From NCBI RefSeq assembly GCF_030730865.1, contig NZ_JAVALZ010000003.1:372001-436000 (forward strand): a DNA stretch of 64,000 bases. The letters run 5' to 3'. Shown in pieces: positions 47,543-56,311 of this stretch. Below the pieces are notes generated by a model. It worked only from the letters and a program-made list of their open reading frames with translations. It made no database searches and was not told the DNA's origin. A program made the translations under genes and the position numbers. How positions within the stretch are numbered: the stretch's first letter is position 1; each line of letters opens with the position of its first letter. Origin of the DNA: Uliginosibacterium sp. 31-16 (lineage in GTDB: Bacteria > Pseudomonadota > Gammaproteobacteria > Burkholderiales > Rhodocyclaceae).

Positions 47543-49354
47543 ATGCTGAAAAAATTAATTCAAAAGTTTGCATCAAAGGATGCTGCTCTGCCAGTGCCTG
47601 AGGTTCCGACAGTCTTAATCCCAGAGGCTGAGCGTAAGCAGATTCTTCGCAAAGCGAAAGTTGCTTTGCTCGAACGGAAAATGGAGCTGACCAAAGAATT
47701 GCTGGATCCTTTGTTGCTTGCCAACAAAAAAGATGGCGACGCTCTGGCTATTGAAGGATTCCGGCTGTTTGAATTAGGGGCGGATGAGCTCGCCGCGGGA
47801 GTTCTTCAACGAGCGCGTGAGTGTGGCTCTGATGACCCTCTTGTGCTCAAATTTCTGGCCTCTGCGCTTGCTAGGCTTGGGAAACGCATGTTTGCCTTGC
47901 CCATCGCAGAGCAGGCGAGGCTGCATCTGCCTACCGATGCAGCATTGCTGAATATGCTGGGTTCTCTTTATACGTCTGTTGATAATTACGAGGCTGCTGC
48001 AGAAGCTTTGAATAAGGCTTTGGAATACGCAACCTTGGATTTGGGGCTGGTTATCGTCTGTAATATTGCGATGCTGGAAGGTCGTGGCTTAGTCAATTTG
48101 CGAAAAAGGGTGGCATCCAGCAAAGGAGAACAAGTCCGAAAGCAATTGATGCGCCAGTTGTTGTCCGAAAGAAAACGACGCTCCTTGAAAGACAATGAAG
48201 CGAGAGCTCTGCTTATCCTCTGTGGAAGCGGTCCGGAATACCTTGATGTTGCAAAGCAGGAAGCTGATCGGCTTTATCTTGAGCCTTTGCTGGATGAATA
48301 TACGGCAGTGCAGTTGGGGCGTTTTTATGCAACTTTCGGCGATTTAGGCCGTGCCACAGAAATGACAGAGCAGGCTGTCGACACGGGGGAAGGTGTTACT
48401 CGTTATTTTCTTGGCTTTCTGCTGGTAGCTGCTGGAGGCAAGCGTTGGTTCTCTGCCTGGGAAATGATGGATGAAGGCTTTCTGGGTATGTATGCCGCCT
48501 CGCGTGTGGTATCCGAAGTGCCCGTATGGAACGGACGAAGCTTGGGGAAAAAACGGCTTTTTGTATATCAGGACCAAGGCTTTGGCGATATTTTGATGGG
48601 TTTGCGTCTCCTCAAAGAGCTTGCTGCCAGAGGCATTCAGGCTGTTTTCATGTTCAAGCCAGGAATAGAAGCTGTGCTTGCTACTGCTGATACGGGCGTT
48701 GAGCTTCTGGCTTCCGAAGTCAGGCCTAATCCTAAGGACCTGGATTGTGCTGCCGCAGTACCCATGTTCAGTCTCGTTCGCTTATTGAAATTACAGCCAG
48801 AGCAATTGAAAAAACCGACCCTGATCAAAGCCTTGCCTGAGCGTTGTGTGTCATGGCGTGCGAAGCTGCAAGCAGAAAAACGGCTGCGTGTCGGTGTGGT
48901 GGTTACCGGAAATCCTTGGCGGATGGATGACTGGTATCGATCTCTGTCACCTCAGGATCTGGAACCCTTTTCAAAAATTGAAAACATTTGTTGGGTTAAT
49001 CTATCTGTGGATGCGCGTCTCGAGCGCGATGCAATAATAAAAAAATTCGGAATGTTGGATCCAACTCCGAAGATAAACGACTTTGCTGATACCGCGGCAG
49101 TAATTGATGTTTTGGATGTGATCGTTGCGATTGATTGCTCCGTAGCGCACTTGGCTGCCGCCCTTGGAAAACGCGTCCTGGTGTTGGTGCCTGCCTCAAT
49201 TGATTGGCGTTGGCAGATAGGTGACGATCATCAGCCTTGGTGGCCGACGTCCCAAACCTTCCGAAGTGCTGTTCCAGCAAAATGGAAGGATGCTGTCAGT
49301 GCTTTGACTGGGGAGTTGCAGGCTCTCGCGGTTTTGCATTCCGGGAGTCGTTGA
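47543..49354 (+). CDS. TPR-repeat protein with C-terminal GT-B glycosyltransferase-like domain
   Basis: 603 residues from ATG 47543; the frame also allows a TTG 21 bases earlier. Residues 30-330 are helical repeats of the TPR type. The C-terminal 260 residues start at RLFVYQDQGFGDILMGLRLL and contain DVIVAIDCSVAHLAAALGKR and SIDWRWQIGDDHQPWWP, the pattern of TPR-coupled heptosyltransferase-like/GT41-type proteins. These often glycosylate proteins or surface glycans. Codon use is more AT-rich than in the flanking genes, which suggests transfer. The gene lies between ftsB and an FkbM-like gene. Confidence 0.82.
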   Translation: MLKKLIQKFASKDAALPVPEVPTVLIPEAERKQILRKAKVALLERKMELTKELLDPLLLANKKDGDALAIEGFRLFELGADELAAGVLQRARECGSDDPLVLKFLASALARLGKRMFALPIAEQARLHLPTDAALLNMLGSLYTSVDNYEAAAEALNKALEYATLDLGLVIVCNIAMLEGRGLVNLRKRVASSKGEQVRKQLMRQLLSERKRRSLKDNEARALLILCGSGPEYLDVAKQEADRLYLEPLLDEYTAVQLGRFYATFGDLGRATEMTEQAVDTGEGVTRYFLGFLLVAAGGKRWFSAWEMMDEGFLGMYAASRVVSEVPVWNGRSLGKKRLFVYQDQGFGDILMGLRLLKELAARGIQAVFMFKPGIEAVLATADTGVELLASEVRPNPKDLDCAAAVPMFSLVRLLKLQPEQLKKPTLIKALPERCVSWRAKLQAEKRLRVGVVVTGNPWRMDDWYRSLSPQDLEPFSKIENICWVNLSVDARLERDAIIKKFGMLDPTPKINDFADTAAVIDVLDVIVAIDCSVAHLAAALGKRVLVLVPASIDWRWQIGDDHQPWWPTSQTFRSAVPAKWKDAVSALTGELQALAVLHSGSR

Positions 49355-49565
49355 TAGTTGCCGTAACTGCTGTGCGCCTGCCGTTTATCAAACAGACCCA
49401 TGCAGACGAATCGTTCGGGGCATAGATTAACTACGGCGCCATTTTCGAGCCCGGATCCGGTTTGATCCATCGTTCTGACCACAAAGATTTTTTGCGCACA
49501 ATTGTCTATCGGATGTGAGTACTGTCTTATTTTTGTGTGTAAAAGCTGTGTAGTACAGAAATAAC

Positions 49566-49892
49566 CTATTGCGAATCGGTTTTTTCTGCAGCGGGGGATG
49601 CTGTCAGTCGCGTAGCTATGCTATGACTGATTTTGTGGGCTAATGTTTTTTCGTAGCCGTTTTCAATCAAAGCCCATTGAAAACCATTGATCAATCTTGC
49701 TTTTCCAAATGTTCCAAGTTTTTCCTTGCGTTGAAAACCTTGGATGTGCCCTAACGCAATTTCAAACTCCCCAGAAAATCTTTTCTCATCGCCTGCTCGG
49801 TGGAAGGGCAGTCTTTGTGTGAACTGTTTGCCCAGTCTTTCCGCAAGCTCATCAATCTTTTTTCGATTCAGGAAATCAGAAATGAAACCCAT
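49566..49892 (-). CDS. Small protein of unknown function in the AT-richer stretch
   Basis: 108 residues from ATG 49892, with GTGAGAAA just upstream. The protein begins MGFISDFLNRKKIDELAERLG and has a FSGEFEIALGHIQGFQRKEK segment; it has no signal or membrane helix and is rather basic. I do not recognise a family. It lies convergent to the TPR glycosyltransferase gene and downstream of the FkbM-like gene, 74 bases after it. The 211 bases between 49355 and 49565 show no further gene. Confidence 0.55.
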   Translation of the reverse strand: MGFISDFLNRKKIDELAERLGKQFTQRLPFHRAGDEKRFSGEFEIALGHIQGFQRKEKLGTFGKARLINGFQWALIENGYEKTLAHKISHSIATRLTASPAAEKTDSQ

Positions 49893-49966
49893 TATTTTCT
49901 CACTTGACGATAGGTGGAATTTTTGACCTGACAGTGGTTGCCGGTTGTTTTTTATGGCTAAGTTGT

Positions 49967-50827
49967 TTAATCGACAAGGTCCGTGTATGGACCAAAGTCC
50001 GCAGGGTGGCCTATGTTGCGGTAGTGGTCAAATGTCAGCCAGTAGCGCGGGGGGTTGTACAGATTTTCTGGTGTAGAGATCTTGTCGAATGCATCGCCTA
50101 CCAAATCATTGCGGACAAAAAAAGCATTTGATCCGGTAATGTTGGTTGCTACCAAAGTGTAATTCTTGTTTTTTGCCATCTCATCAAGTGCTACCAAGCT
50201 TGATCCCATGTAGTCGCCTCCGCGCCAGCTATTGTTGGGGTCAGGGACGGGCTTTTTTGAAACAGGGGGTGGAAATTTCGCATTGTATTCAATGCATATC
50301 ACTTTGGGGTTGTATGAGAGGGCTTCCAGAAGATAAATATCGTTGCCGTCGATGTCGATCGACAGGAAATCCAGATTGTCACCGGTCATCCCTAGTGGGG
50401 TTAGTGTTCCCTTGATGCATGCGTTGATGTTGTCCGGGTATACGTATCCGATATCCACAAAAAGCCTGTTGGAATTTATCAATGATTCAAATTTGTTGAA
50501 TATAGGATCTCTCTGTGCTTCATTCCCTTCGATCCAGGATCCACGCCACCCTTGGTGGATTAGATAAAGACTGTTGCACTCTAGCCCATTTTCGACGCCA
50601 ATCTCGCAAAAAAAGCCTTTGCCTATTTTCAGACGCTTGAATATTTCATGAAGAATTCCGTCTTCATCGTTCTGGCTGTAAACCTTGTAGCCAAAAGGTT
50701 CCAGTCGCTTTGGGTTGCTGCGAAGGGGCGAAACCAGATTTTCTATTTCCTGACGTGCGAGGTAGCCCGCGTTTCTGCTGATTAGCGAGTAGAACGCACT
50801 GGCTAATTGATTCAGTTGCTCATCCAT
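49967..50827 (-). CDS. FkbM-like methyltransferase-fold protein
   Basis: 286 residues. The segments QNDEDGILHEIFKRLKIGKG, FFCEIGVENGLECNSLYL and GWRGSWIEGNE form an FkbM/SAM-binding type start; FLSIDIDGNDIYLLEAL and VICIEYNAKFPP follow. Family members O-methylate sugars of surface glycans, but many members near glycosyltransferases are untested. The composition is AT-richer than the rest. It may belong functionally with the TPR glycosyltransferase gene on the other strand. Confidence 0.78.
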   Translation of the reverse strand: MDEQLNQLASAFYSLISRNAGYLARQEIENLVSPLRSNPKRLEPFGYKVYSQNDEDGILHEIFKRLKIGKGFFCEIGVENGLECNSLYLIHQGWRGSWIEGNEAQRDPIFNKFESLINSNRLFVDIGYVYPDNINACIKGTLTPLGMTGDNLDFLSIDIDGNDIYLLEALSYNPKVICIEYNAKFPPPVSKKPVPDPNNSWRGGDYMGSSLVALDEMAKNKNYTLVATNITGSNAFFVRNDLVGDAFDKISTPENLYNPPRYWLTFDHYRNIGHPADFGPYTDLVD

Positions 50828-50909
50828 GGGTCATCTTTCGTGGGGCGGAGGTGTGTAAATACTACTCGAAGCCCGTTTTGCGGGGCAAACAATTCCAGAC
50901 TATTGGATG

Positions 50910-51569
50910 CTATTTGAAAAGACTTCGAGCTCCCGTGAAGCGCTGCGCGTAATACGCCATATCTAGCCGGTCGACGCGTACTCGTCCTTTGCTCGACGGG
51001 GCATGCACGAAGCGACCGTCGCCCAGATAGATGCCCATGTGAGAGAATGTGCTGCCGTTGGTGTTGAAAAACACCAGATCGGCGGGCTGCAGTTCGCGGC
51101 GGCTGATCGTGCGGGTCTCAGCGGCGATCCTTGCGGCGTTGTGCGGCAATTTGCGTCGGGTTACCTGTTCCACGACTAGGCTCACCATGCCGCTGCAGTC
51201 CAGGCCTGCCTCCGGATTGCGTCCGCCGAACTGGTAGCCGGTGTCCAGCAAGCCCATTGCATACAGCACGATTTCATTGGCTGTTTTCTGATCCTGCTCG
51301 CGCAGCCGCTCCGGGCGGTCGTTTGCAGCAGGTGTGCCCGAAGAGCCAGGCGGAGCAGGCGTGTGCGAGCAGGCGGCCAGAAGAAGCAGTCCCAGAGAGG
51401 TTGTCAGAGCTGCGAGAAGGCGATGTCCTGGAATTCGGTGTAGATTGAGTTGTCGCCCGGCCGCATGAGAACCATGCCACAACCTTTGTCGGGCTGACGT
51501 CCGTACAGAGGCTTGTGGGGTCAAAGGCATGGAGGCGTTCCCTGCAGAAAAGCGTGTGATGCCGTCCAT
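50910..51569 (-). CDS. NlpC/P60 (C40) peptidoglycan endopeptidase, lipoprotein-like
   Basis: 219 residues. The ATG at 51569 overlaps the dtd stop (TAATG) and a full GGAGGT precedes it. A hydrophobic stretch with lipobox LLLAAC lies unusually far in (Cys67), after some 50 polar and basic residues. The C40 domain (about 95-219) has the nucleophile Cys in GLDCSGMVS, His in FSHMGIYLGDG and a late FVHAPS. Such enzymes cut the D-Glu-mesoDAP bond of stem peptides. The long N-terminal region before the lipobox may mean a later real start, but no ATG lies closer than residue 14. Confidence 0.85.
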   Translation of the reverse strand: MDGITRFSAGNASMPLTPQASVRTSARQRLWHGSHAAGRQLNLHRIPGHRLLAALTTSLGLLLLAACSHTPAPPGSSGTPAANDRPERLREQDQKTANEIVLYAMGLLDTGYQFGGRNPEAGLDCSGMVSLVVEQVTRRKLPHNAARIAAETRTISRRELQPADLVFFNTNGSTFSHMGIYLGDGRFVHAPSSKGRVRVDRLDMAYYAQRFTGARSLFK

Positions 51570-52006
51570 TACACCTCCAGCCAGAAAGTTACTGGCCCGT
51601 CATTGACCAGGCTGACCTGCATGTCTGCCCCGAACTCCCCGGTTTCCACCGTCGGGTGCGCCGTGCGGGCCAGATCGCACAGGTGATCAAAGAGCTCGCG
51701 AGCCTCCTCGGGCGGCGCGGCAGGGGTGAAGCTCGGGCGAGTGCCTTTTTTCGTGTCGGCTGCCAGCGTGAATTGCGAGACCAGCAGTAGCCCATCGCCC
51801 GTGTCGGAGAGTGAGCGGTTCATGCGCTGGGCTTCATCAGGGAAGACGCGATAGGCCAGCAGCTTGTCAAGAATCCGCCGGGCATGGCTCGCATCATCAT
51901 CACGTTGCACCCCGATCAGGGCCAGCAGACCGGGGCCAATTTCGCCGACGCAACGTTCTTCGACCTGTACAGCTGCGTGGGAGACTCGCTGGATCAGGGC
52001 AATCAT
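51569..52006 (-). CDS. dtd: D-aminoacyl-tRNA deacylase
   Basis: 145 residues, standard length. Motifs: [16 protein letters not shown] at the start, [18 protein letters not shown], and [11 protein letters not shown] with the Gly-cisPro element at the end. DTD removes D-amino acids (and glycine) wrongly attached to tRNA. It overlaps the NlpC/P60 gene by one base and starts 2 bases after the gamma carbonic anhydrase gene stops, so the three form a probable operon. Confidence 0.97.
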   Translation of the reverse strand: MIALIQRVSHAAVQVEERCVGEIGPGLLALIGVQRDDDASHARRILDKLLAYRVFPDEAQRMNRSLSDTGDGLLLVSQFTLAADTKKGTRPSFTPAAPPEEARELFDHLCDLARTAHPTVETGEFGADMQVSLVNDGPVTFWLEV

Positions 52007-52008
52007 TG

Positions 52009-52530
52009 TCAGATCTGACGCAAGCCTGTGCGAAAGCGCTCCGCATTGCTCACGTAACCCTCGGCGCTCGACCAGATGCGTGCAACCTCGTCTTCGGTCA
52101 GCTCGCGGATGATGCGTCCCGGCGTGCCTACTACCAGCGAGCGATCCGGAATCACCTTGCCCTCAGGGATCAGTGCCTTGGCTCCGATCAGGCAGTGCTT
52201 GCCAATCACTGCACCATTGAGCACCACCGCGTTCATGCCGATCAGCGTGCCATCGCCTACCGTGCAGCCGTGCAGCATGGCCATGTGACCGACTGAAACA
52301 TGACTACCTAGCGTCAGCGGGATGCCTTCGTCGGTGTGCAGGATGGCGCCATCCTGAATGTTGGTGTGCTCGCCAACCGTGATCGGGTCATTGTCACCGC
52401 GCAGCACTGCGTTGAACCACACACTGGCGTTGCGTGCGAGTTGTACGCTGCCGATTACCGTGGCGCTATCCGCCACCCAGGCACCTTCATCCAGCTCTGG
52501 CACGCGATCATCCAGCGCAAATACCGTCAT
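52009..52530 (-). CDS. Gamma carbonic anhydrase family protein
   Basis: 173 residues from ATG 52530, with AAAGGT seven bases upstream. A left-handed beta-helix with the His triad expected for the metal site: [10 protein letters not shown], then [10 protein letters not shown]. Arg and Asp near the N-terminal LRGDNDPI match the active-site salt bridge of the YrdA/CaiE branch. Activity as a carbonic anhydrase is uncertain in this branch, and some act as acyl-transfer helpers. It heads the dtd operon. Confidence 0.9.
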   Translation of the reverse strand: MTVFALDDRVPELDEGAWVADSATVIGSVQLARNASVWFNAVLRGDNDPITVGEHTNIQDGAILHTDEGIPLTLGSHVSVGHMAMLHGCTVGDGTLIGMNAVVLNGAVIGKHCLIGAKALIPEGKVIPDRSLVVGTPGRIIRELTEDEVARIWSSAEGYVSNAERFRTGLRQI

Positions 52531-52854
52531 TCTGTACACCTTTGAGTTGCATGGATTGGAGCTGTTCCCAGCTGCGTCGGCATGATAGCAGGCGACCCGG
52601 TTGGGACCAACGCGCGCCTTGTAGTAAGGGAATGGGCGTGAAGTGCCGTGCTGCGGCAGTAAAACTGACGAAAAATGTCACTTGGCTTGTCGGGATAAGT
52701 TTTGGCTGTGGCTGGATGAACGGTTTTGTTGTTTTTAAGTCTTTGATGTCAAATAGAATAAATGCTATTGCGACGAGCGGTTAAGTTGGTGGCATGCGCT
52801 TAGCTCTGAGTGTCGCAGCGGAACTCTTCCGTTTCTTTCCTCAGGAGATTACTC
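52531..52854. other. Regulatory gap upstream of pilA
   Basis: 324 bases. The part next to pilA carries the sigma-54 promoter at 52790-52804. Three TGTC words (52676, 52688, 52747), the core of PilR-type sites, lie upstream, which is suggestive only. The region is AT-rich from 52700 to 52780, as expected for activator looping. No gene is seen. Confidence 0.55.
52790..52804 (+). promoter_or_regulatory. Sigma-54 (RpoN) promoter of pilA
   Basis: TGGCATGCGCTTAGC has GG and GC separated by exactly ten bases, the -24/-12 rule. The start point would be about 52816, leaving a 39-base leader with AGGAGA before the pilA ATG. pilA is RpoN- and PilR-controlled in Pseudomonas, so this agrees with known control. 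Confidence 0.72.
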
Positions 52855-53382
52855 ATGAAACGCGTTCAACAAGGCTTTACCTTGATCGAATTGATGATCG
52901 TGGTAGCTATCATCGGCATTCTGGCCGCAATCGCTCTGCCGGCTTATCAGGACTATACGGTCCGCTCGAAGGTTACTGAAGGCCTGGTTCTGGCTGAGGC
53001 CGCCAAGTCTGTTGTGTCGGAAACCTGGCAAAACAACGGTAGCTTGGCAACCGTGACCCAAGAAATTACGACCAACCCCACTGGATGTGCTGCCAGTGTT
53101 GTGTTCTGCTACACGGCAACCAAGTATGTTTCGTCGATTTCGATCAATACAGCCAACGGCGAAGTGTTGGTGACCTATGACACCAGTGCAACAGGCATTC
53201 CGCAACTGGCTAGCGTCAATACTGCTTTCCTGATCCCAACGATTGGCAATGCTGTTCTTACCGCTACGTCGCAAGGTAATATCGACTGGCACTGCAAAGG
53301 CGCTGCTTCGACTTATGCGTCTGGATCTACTGGCACTCTGCCGGGCCGCTATTCGCCCACGCAATGCCGCTCGAACAACTGA
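52855..53382 (+). CDS. pilA: Type IV major pilin
   Basis: 175 residues from ATG 52855, with AGGAGA upstream. Leader MKRVQQG is cut by PilD before Phe8, giving [20 protein letters not shown] with Glu5 of the mature protein, then the globular domain. Two pairs of Cys (TGCAAS/VFCYT and DWHC/TQC) suggest two disulfides, the last being the usual C-terminal loop. It forms the pilus fibre for twitching and adhesion. A terminator and the TfpX accessory gene follow, then a glycosylation cluster that probably modifies this pilin. Confidence 0.95.
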   Translation: MKRVQQGFTLIELMIVVAIIGILAAIALPAYQDYTVRSKVTEGLVLAEAAKSVVSETWQNNGSLATVTQEITTNPTGCAASVVFCYTATKYVSSISINTANGEVLVTYDTSATGIPQLASVNTAFLIPTIGNAVLTATSQGNIDWHCKGAASTYASGSTGTLPGRYSPTQCRSNN

Positions 53383-53400
53383 TGTTCTTGTGATTCAAGA

Positions 53401-53427
53401 AAAGGGCCAACATTGTTGGCCCTTTTT
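53401..53427 (+). terminator. Intrinsic terminator after pilA
   Basis: GGGCCAAC / GTTGGCCC, an 8-base stem with loop ATT, flanked by AAA and TTTTT. It ends 21 bases before the tfpX start, so tfpX expression needs read-through or its own promoter. Confidence 0.9.
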
Positions 53428-53447
53428 CATTTCTTTGGCGATAAGTG

Positions 53448-54197
53448 ATGATTACGCGTAAAAAATTGCTTGCTTGGCATCTCTCGACCAGTGCAGTGGT
53501 TGTGCTGGCTTTTGTTTTGTTTGCCGTGTTCGTCTGGTGTCCTCCTCCGCTGACATCAGCAACAGGGCTCACTAAGATACTGCTGACATTGTTTTGTGTT
53601 GATGTGGTGCTCGGGCCTTTTCTGGGGTTTCTGTTTCTCAAGCCCGAGCGCAAAAGTTTTCGTCTTGATCTGATTGTGATCATAGGGCTACAGGTTGTCG
53701 CATTTGCCTATGGTGCCTGGACTGTCTATCAAGGTCGCCCTGCCTATATCGTGTTTGCGGTAGATCGCTTCGAGATCGTTTCGGCGTCCCAGCTCGAAAC
53801 GTCAGAACTTGCCAAGGTGAGTTTGTCTGAGTTCAAGTCCATTCCTTTTTTGGGTACGCAATATGTTTTTGCTGAGCAACCCCAAAACACGGAAGAGCGT
53901 AACCGGATCCTTTTTTCTGCTCTCAATGGTGCTGATCTGCAGGTCTTTCCACAGTACTACCGCCCGTACGCTGCGCATTTTCAGGACGTACTCGCGCAAT
54001 CCAGGACAATGAATGAGTTGCTGCAATTCAATCCGGCTGCTGCGGACGTGCTTGCCAATGTAGTGAGGAAGCATGAGAAAAAAATGGAGGATGTACGCTA
54101 TGTGCCTATGGCAGCAAAGCGTCAGGACCTGTCTGTTCTCGTGGACGCCAAGAATGCCGAGGTGCTGGAAGTTGTTTCCTTGAGACCTTGGAAATAA
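53448..54197 (+). CDS. TfpX/TfpZ-type pilin accessory protein
   Basis: 249 residues from ATG 53448 (an in-frame GTG lies one codon earlier). Three membrane helices in the first 100 residues (about 14-30, 42-62, 74-93), the middle with CVDVVLGPFLGFLFLKP, which is the family hallmark, followed by a periplasmic domain of about 150 residues. In Pseudomonas TfpX/TfpZ aid assembly of the specific pilin encoded next door. The location right after pilA supports the call. Confidence 0.9.
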   Translation: MITRKKLLAWHLSTSAVVVLAFVLFAVFVWCPPPLTSATGLTKILLTLFCVDVVLGPFLGFLFLKPERKSFRLDLIVIIGLQVVAFAYGAWTVYQGRPAYIVFAVDRFEIVSASQLETSELAKVSLSEFKSIPFLGTQYVFAEQPQNTEERNRILFSALNGADLQVFPQYYRPYAAHFQDVLAQSRTMNELLQFNPAAADVLANVVRKHEKKMEDVRYVPMAAKRQDLSVLVDAKNAEVLEVVSLRPWK

Positions 54198-54500
54198 TTC
54201 TTTTCTCCTTTGGCTTTGGATCCAAATATTGATCCGGCCCGATTTTGTTTGAATTTTGCGCCCCCAAAACCGTTCGTGCCGAGTGGCCGGCAAAGCCGAT
54301 TGTATCGAGGCTTGGCTCCGCCCTCGATACACGCCCTGCGGGCGCACTTGGGCCGAACGAGCTTCAAACTTCACCAGGCCGAATCAATAGTGTTGGTACG
54401 TTGATCCAGAAGTCATGCCGGATGGAATCTCGAGTATTCCTGTAGCTAGACAGGTAAAATAGGCGCTCTTCGAGACATCAATTTCTCTTGCGTTTTTTCT
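54198..54500. other. Intergenic region with hairpins before the glycan cluster
   Basis: 303 bases. Contains GTATCGAGG (54302-54310) and its perfect inverse CCTCGATAC (54322-54330), closed by an outer CGTTCG (54271) / CGAACG (54354) pair and a small CGCCCTGCGGGCG hairpin. Close to the next gene are CCTGT-AGCTAG-ACAGG (54439-54454) and TAAAAT (54455-54460), which may be operator and -10 element. No gene recognised. Confidence 0.5.
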
Positions 54501-56195
54501 ATGCCTTTTCGTTTGTTAAGTGCATTTGCTCTGTTTCTCGGCCTCGCCCTGGCTACCCTGATCAACCTTCACCCCAACCCACAAACCGTGGTGTATGCGG
54601 AGTGGAGTATTGCGCTGGCTGCGGTGCTGGGATTCGGTGTGTGGGTAATCTCCCGGCCGGAGGGCTTGGAGTTCCGCGTGGGCGGCGCGCCCTGGCTGGT
54701 GCTGTTGGTGATCCTGGTGTGTCTGGCCTGGCAGGCGTTGGCGCCAGGTCTGGGTTACGCGGTGTATCTGGGTTTGTTCCTGCTTTGCTATGCGCAGGGG
54801 GCAGCGCTACGCGGCGAGGAGGCGCTGGAGTGGTTCGCGGCGGGGATGCTGGTGTGTGCGCTGCTGCAATCTTTGGCGGGGCTGGCGCAACTGGCCGGCT
54901 GGAGTGTTGGCGGGCTGGTGATGGGCAAGATCTATCTGCAGGCCTTCGGCAATATCGGGCAGGCAAATCATTATGCAGATCTGGTTTTTCTTGGGCTGGC
55001 GTCCTTGTGTTTCCTGCATGCGCGCAGCTGCCTGAATGCCGGTGTGCTGATCGTACTGACCGCCTGGCTGGCGCTGGCAGGCGCGGCCTCGGCCTCGCGT
55101 GGCTCTCTGCTGTATACGGCAGCATTTCTGGTACTGGGGGTCTGGAGCCTGTGGCGCGGTGATGTGCTTGCCCGGCGCAGCGGGCGTGCGCTGTTGCTGG
55201 TGGTGGCGTGTTCCGTGGTGGCGCAGGCACTGGTGACCTACGGCCATATTCTGGATACCTTTGGTGTCACAACCGCTCTGGACCGGGCCGGAGATGCGGG
55301 CTCGAACGGTCAGCGTCTGTTCAACTGGACGGCCGCCTGGCAGACGATTCAGGCGCATCCGTGGATCGGGCAGGGGCCCGCCACTTTTTACAAGGCGTCG
55401 ATTGACGCAATGTTTACCACTGCGCCGGCGAATTTCCCGAAGTTTGCCGAGCACGCGCACAACCTGCCTTTGAACATGGCCGCAGAGCTGGGAGTGCCGT
55501 TGACGGTGCTGGTGATTGGCTGCTTGCTACTCTGGTATTTGCGCCACCTGCTCGCCGTACCTACTGCTGCGCGGATATGGGCGTTGGCCTGCGTGGCAGT
55601 GGTGGGGCTGCACAGCATGGTGGAATATCCGCTGTGGTATGCCTATCTGCTGGTGCCGACAGGTTTGGCCATTGGCGTGGCAGACGCCGAGAACCTGCGC
55701 CTGCCGGTGCTGCGTGTGCCACGCTGCTTCGGCGTGGGTGTGGCTGTCGTTGCGATGCTGGGATTGACCTGGGTGGCACATGACTGGTGGGCGGTTCGTT
55801 CAGCCTATGTGGCACTGGCGGCCGAGGAGCCGGATACCCGGCTGGCAACTCGCGAAAAGGCGCGCCGTGAACTGGCGCGAGTTTCCCCGTATTCGGTGTT
55901 CGCCCTGCATGCCGAGAGTCTGCGCTTGCAGAGTTGGCATCCCGACGAAGGGGCTGCCGCGCAGATGGCTGATCGGTGCGACGCGCACTGGCAGTACAAG
56001 CCGGGCTGGTATCTGATGATGCGCTGTGGCGAGGCGTATGCGCTGGCCGGGCGCGAGGCAGCACTCAAACGGCTGAGCGTGGCTTTGTGCGATGGTTTTC
56101 CTGCATATCGCACTTCGCTGAATGATTGGGCAAGTGCTTACGATGCCAAGGCCCAGAGCGGTTTGCGCCTTGGCGGGCACGCCTGTTTGCGGTGA
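54501..56195 (+). CDS. PglL/PilO-type pilin O-oligosaccharyltransferase
   Basis: 564 residues from ATG 54501, with about 12 membrane helices. Wzy_C/PglL signatures: FGNIGQANHYADLV, ASRGSLL, the periplasmic loop with HPWIGQGPATFY and EHAHNLPLNMAAELG with the essential His, and HSMVEYPLWYAYLL. The C-terminal 150 residues form the soluble tail common to the PglL family. It should transfer an undecaprenyl-linked glycan to Ser/Thr of pilin in the periplasm. The flanking genes provide pilin, glycosyltransferases and flippase. Wzy polymerases have a similar fold; pilA proximity favours O-ligase. Confidence 0.85.
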   Translation: MPFRLLSAFALFLGLALATLINLHPNPQTVVYAEWSIALAAVLGFGVWVISRPEGLEFRVGGAPWLVLLVILVCLAWQALAPGLGYAVYLGLFLLCYAQGAALRGEEALEWFAAGMLVCALLQSLAGLAQLAGWSVGGLVMGKIYLQAFGNIGQANHYADLVFLGLASLCFLHARSCLNAGVLIVLTAWLALAGAASASRGSLLYTAAFLVLGVWSLWRGDVLARRSGRALLLVVACSVVAQALVTYGHILDTFGVTTALDRAGDAGSNGQRLFNWTAAWQTIQAHPWIGQGPATFYKASIDAMFTTAPANFPKFAEHAHNLPLNMAAELGVPLTVLVIGCLLLWYLRHLLAVPTAARIWALACVAVVGLHSMVEYPLWYAYLLVPTGLAIGVADAENLRLPVLRVPRCFGVGVAVVAMLGLTWVAHDWWAVRSAYVALAAEEPDTRLATREKARRELARVSPYSVFALHAESLRLQSWHPDEGAAAQMADRCDAHWQYKPGWYLMMRCGEAYALAGREAALKRLSVALCDGFPAYRTSLNDWASAYDAKAQSGLRLGGHACLR

Positions 56196-56311
56196 GGATG
56201 CCGGCGTGTGGGCCGGCTGCCGGGCTGAAGTCTGATCTGTTGAAGTCGGGCCGCTTTGCGCCCTCCAACGTATACTGCGCGCTTCGCTTTTCTTAGCCTG
56301 CAGCGCTCTGC

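Noticed and set aside
54271-54359. Integron attC site
   Set aside because: Nested hairpins look similar at first, but the RYYYAAC and GTTRRRY core sites are absent and there is no integrase.
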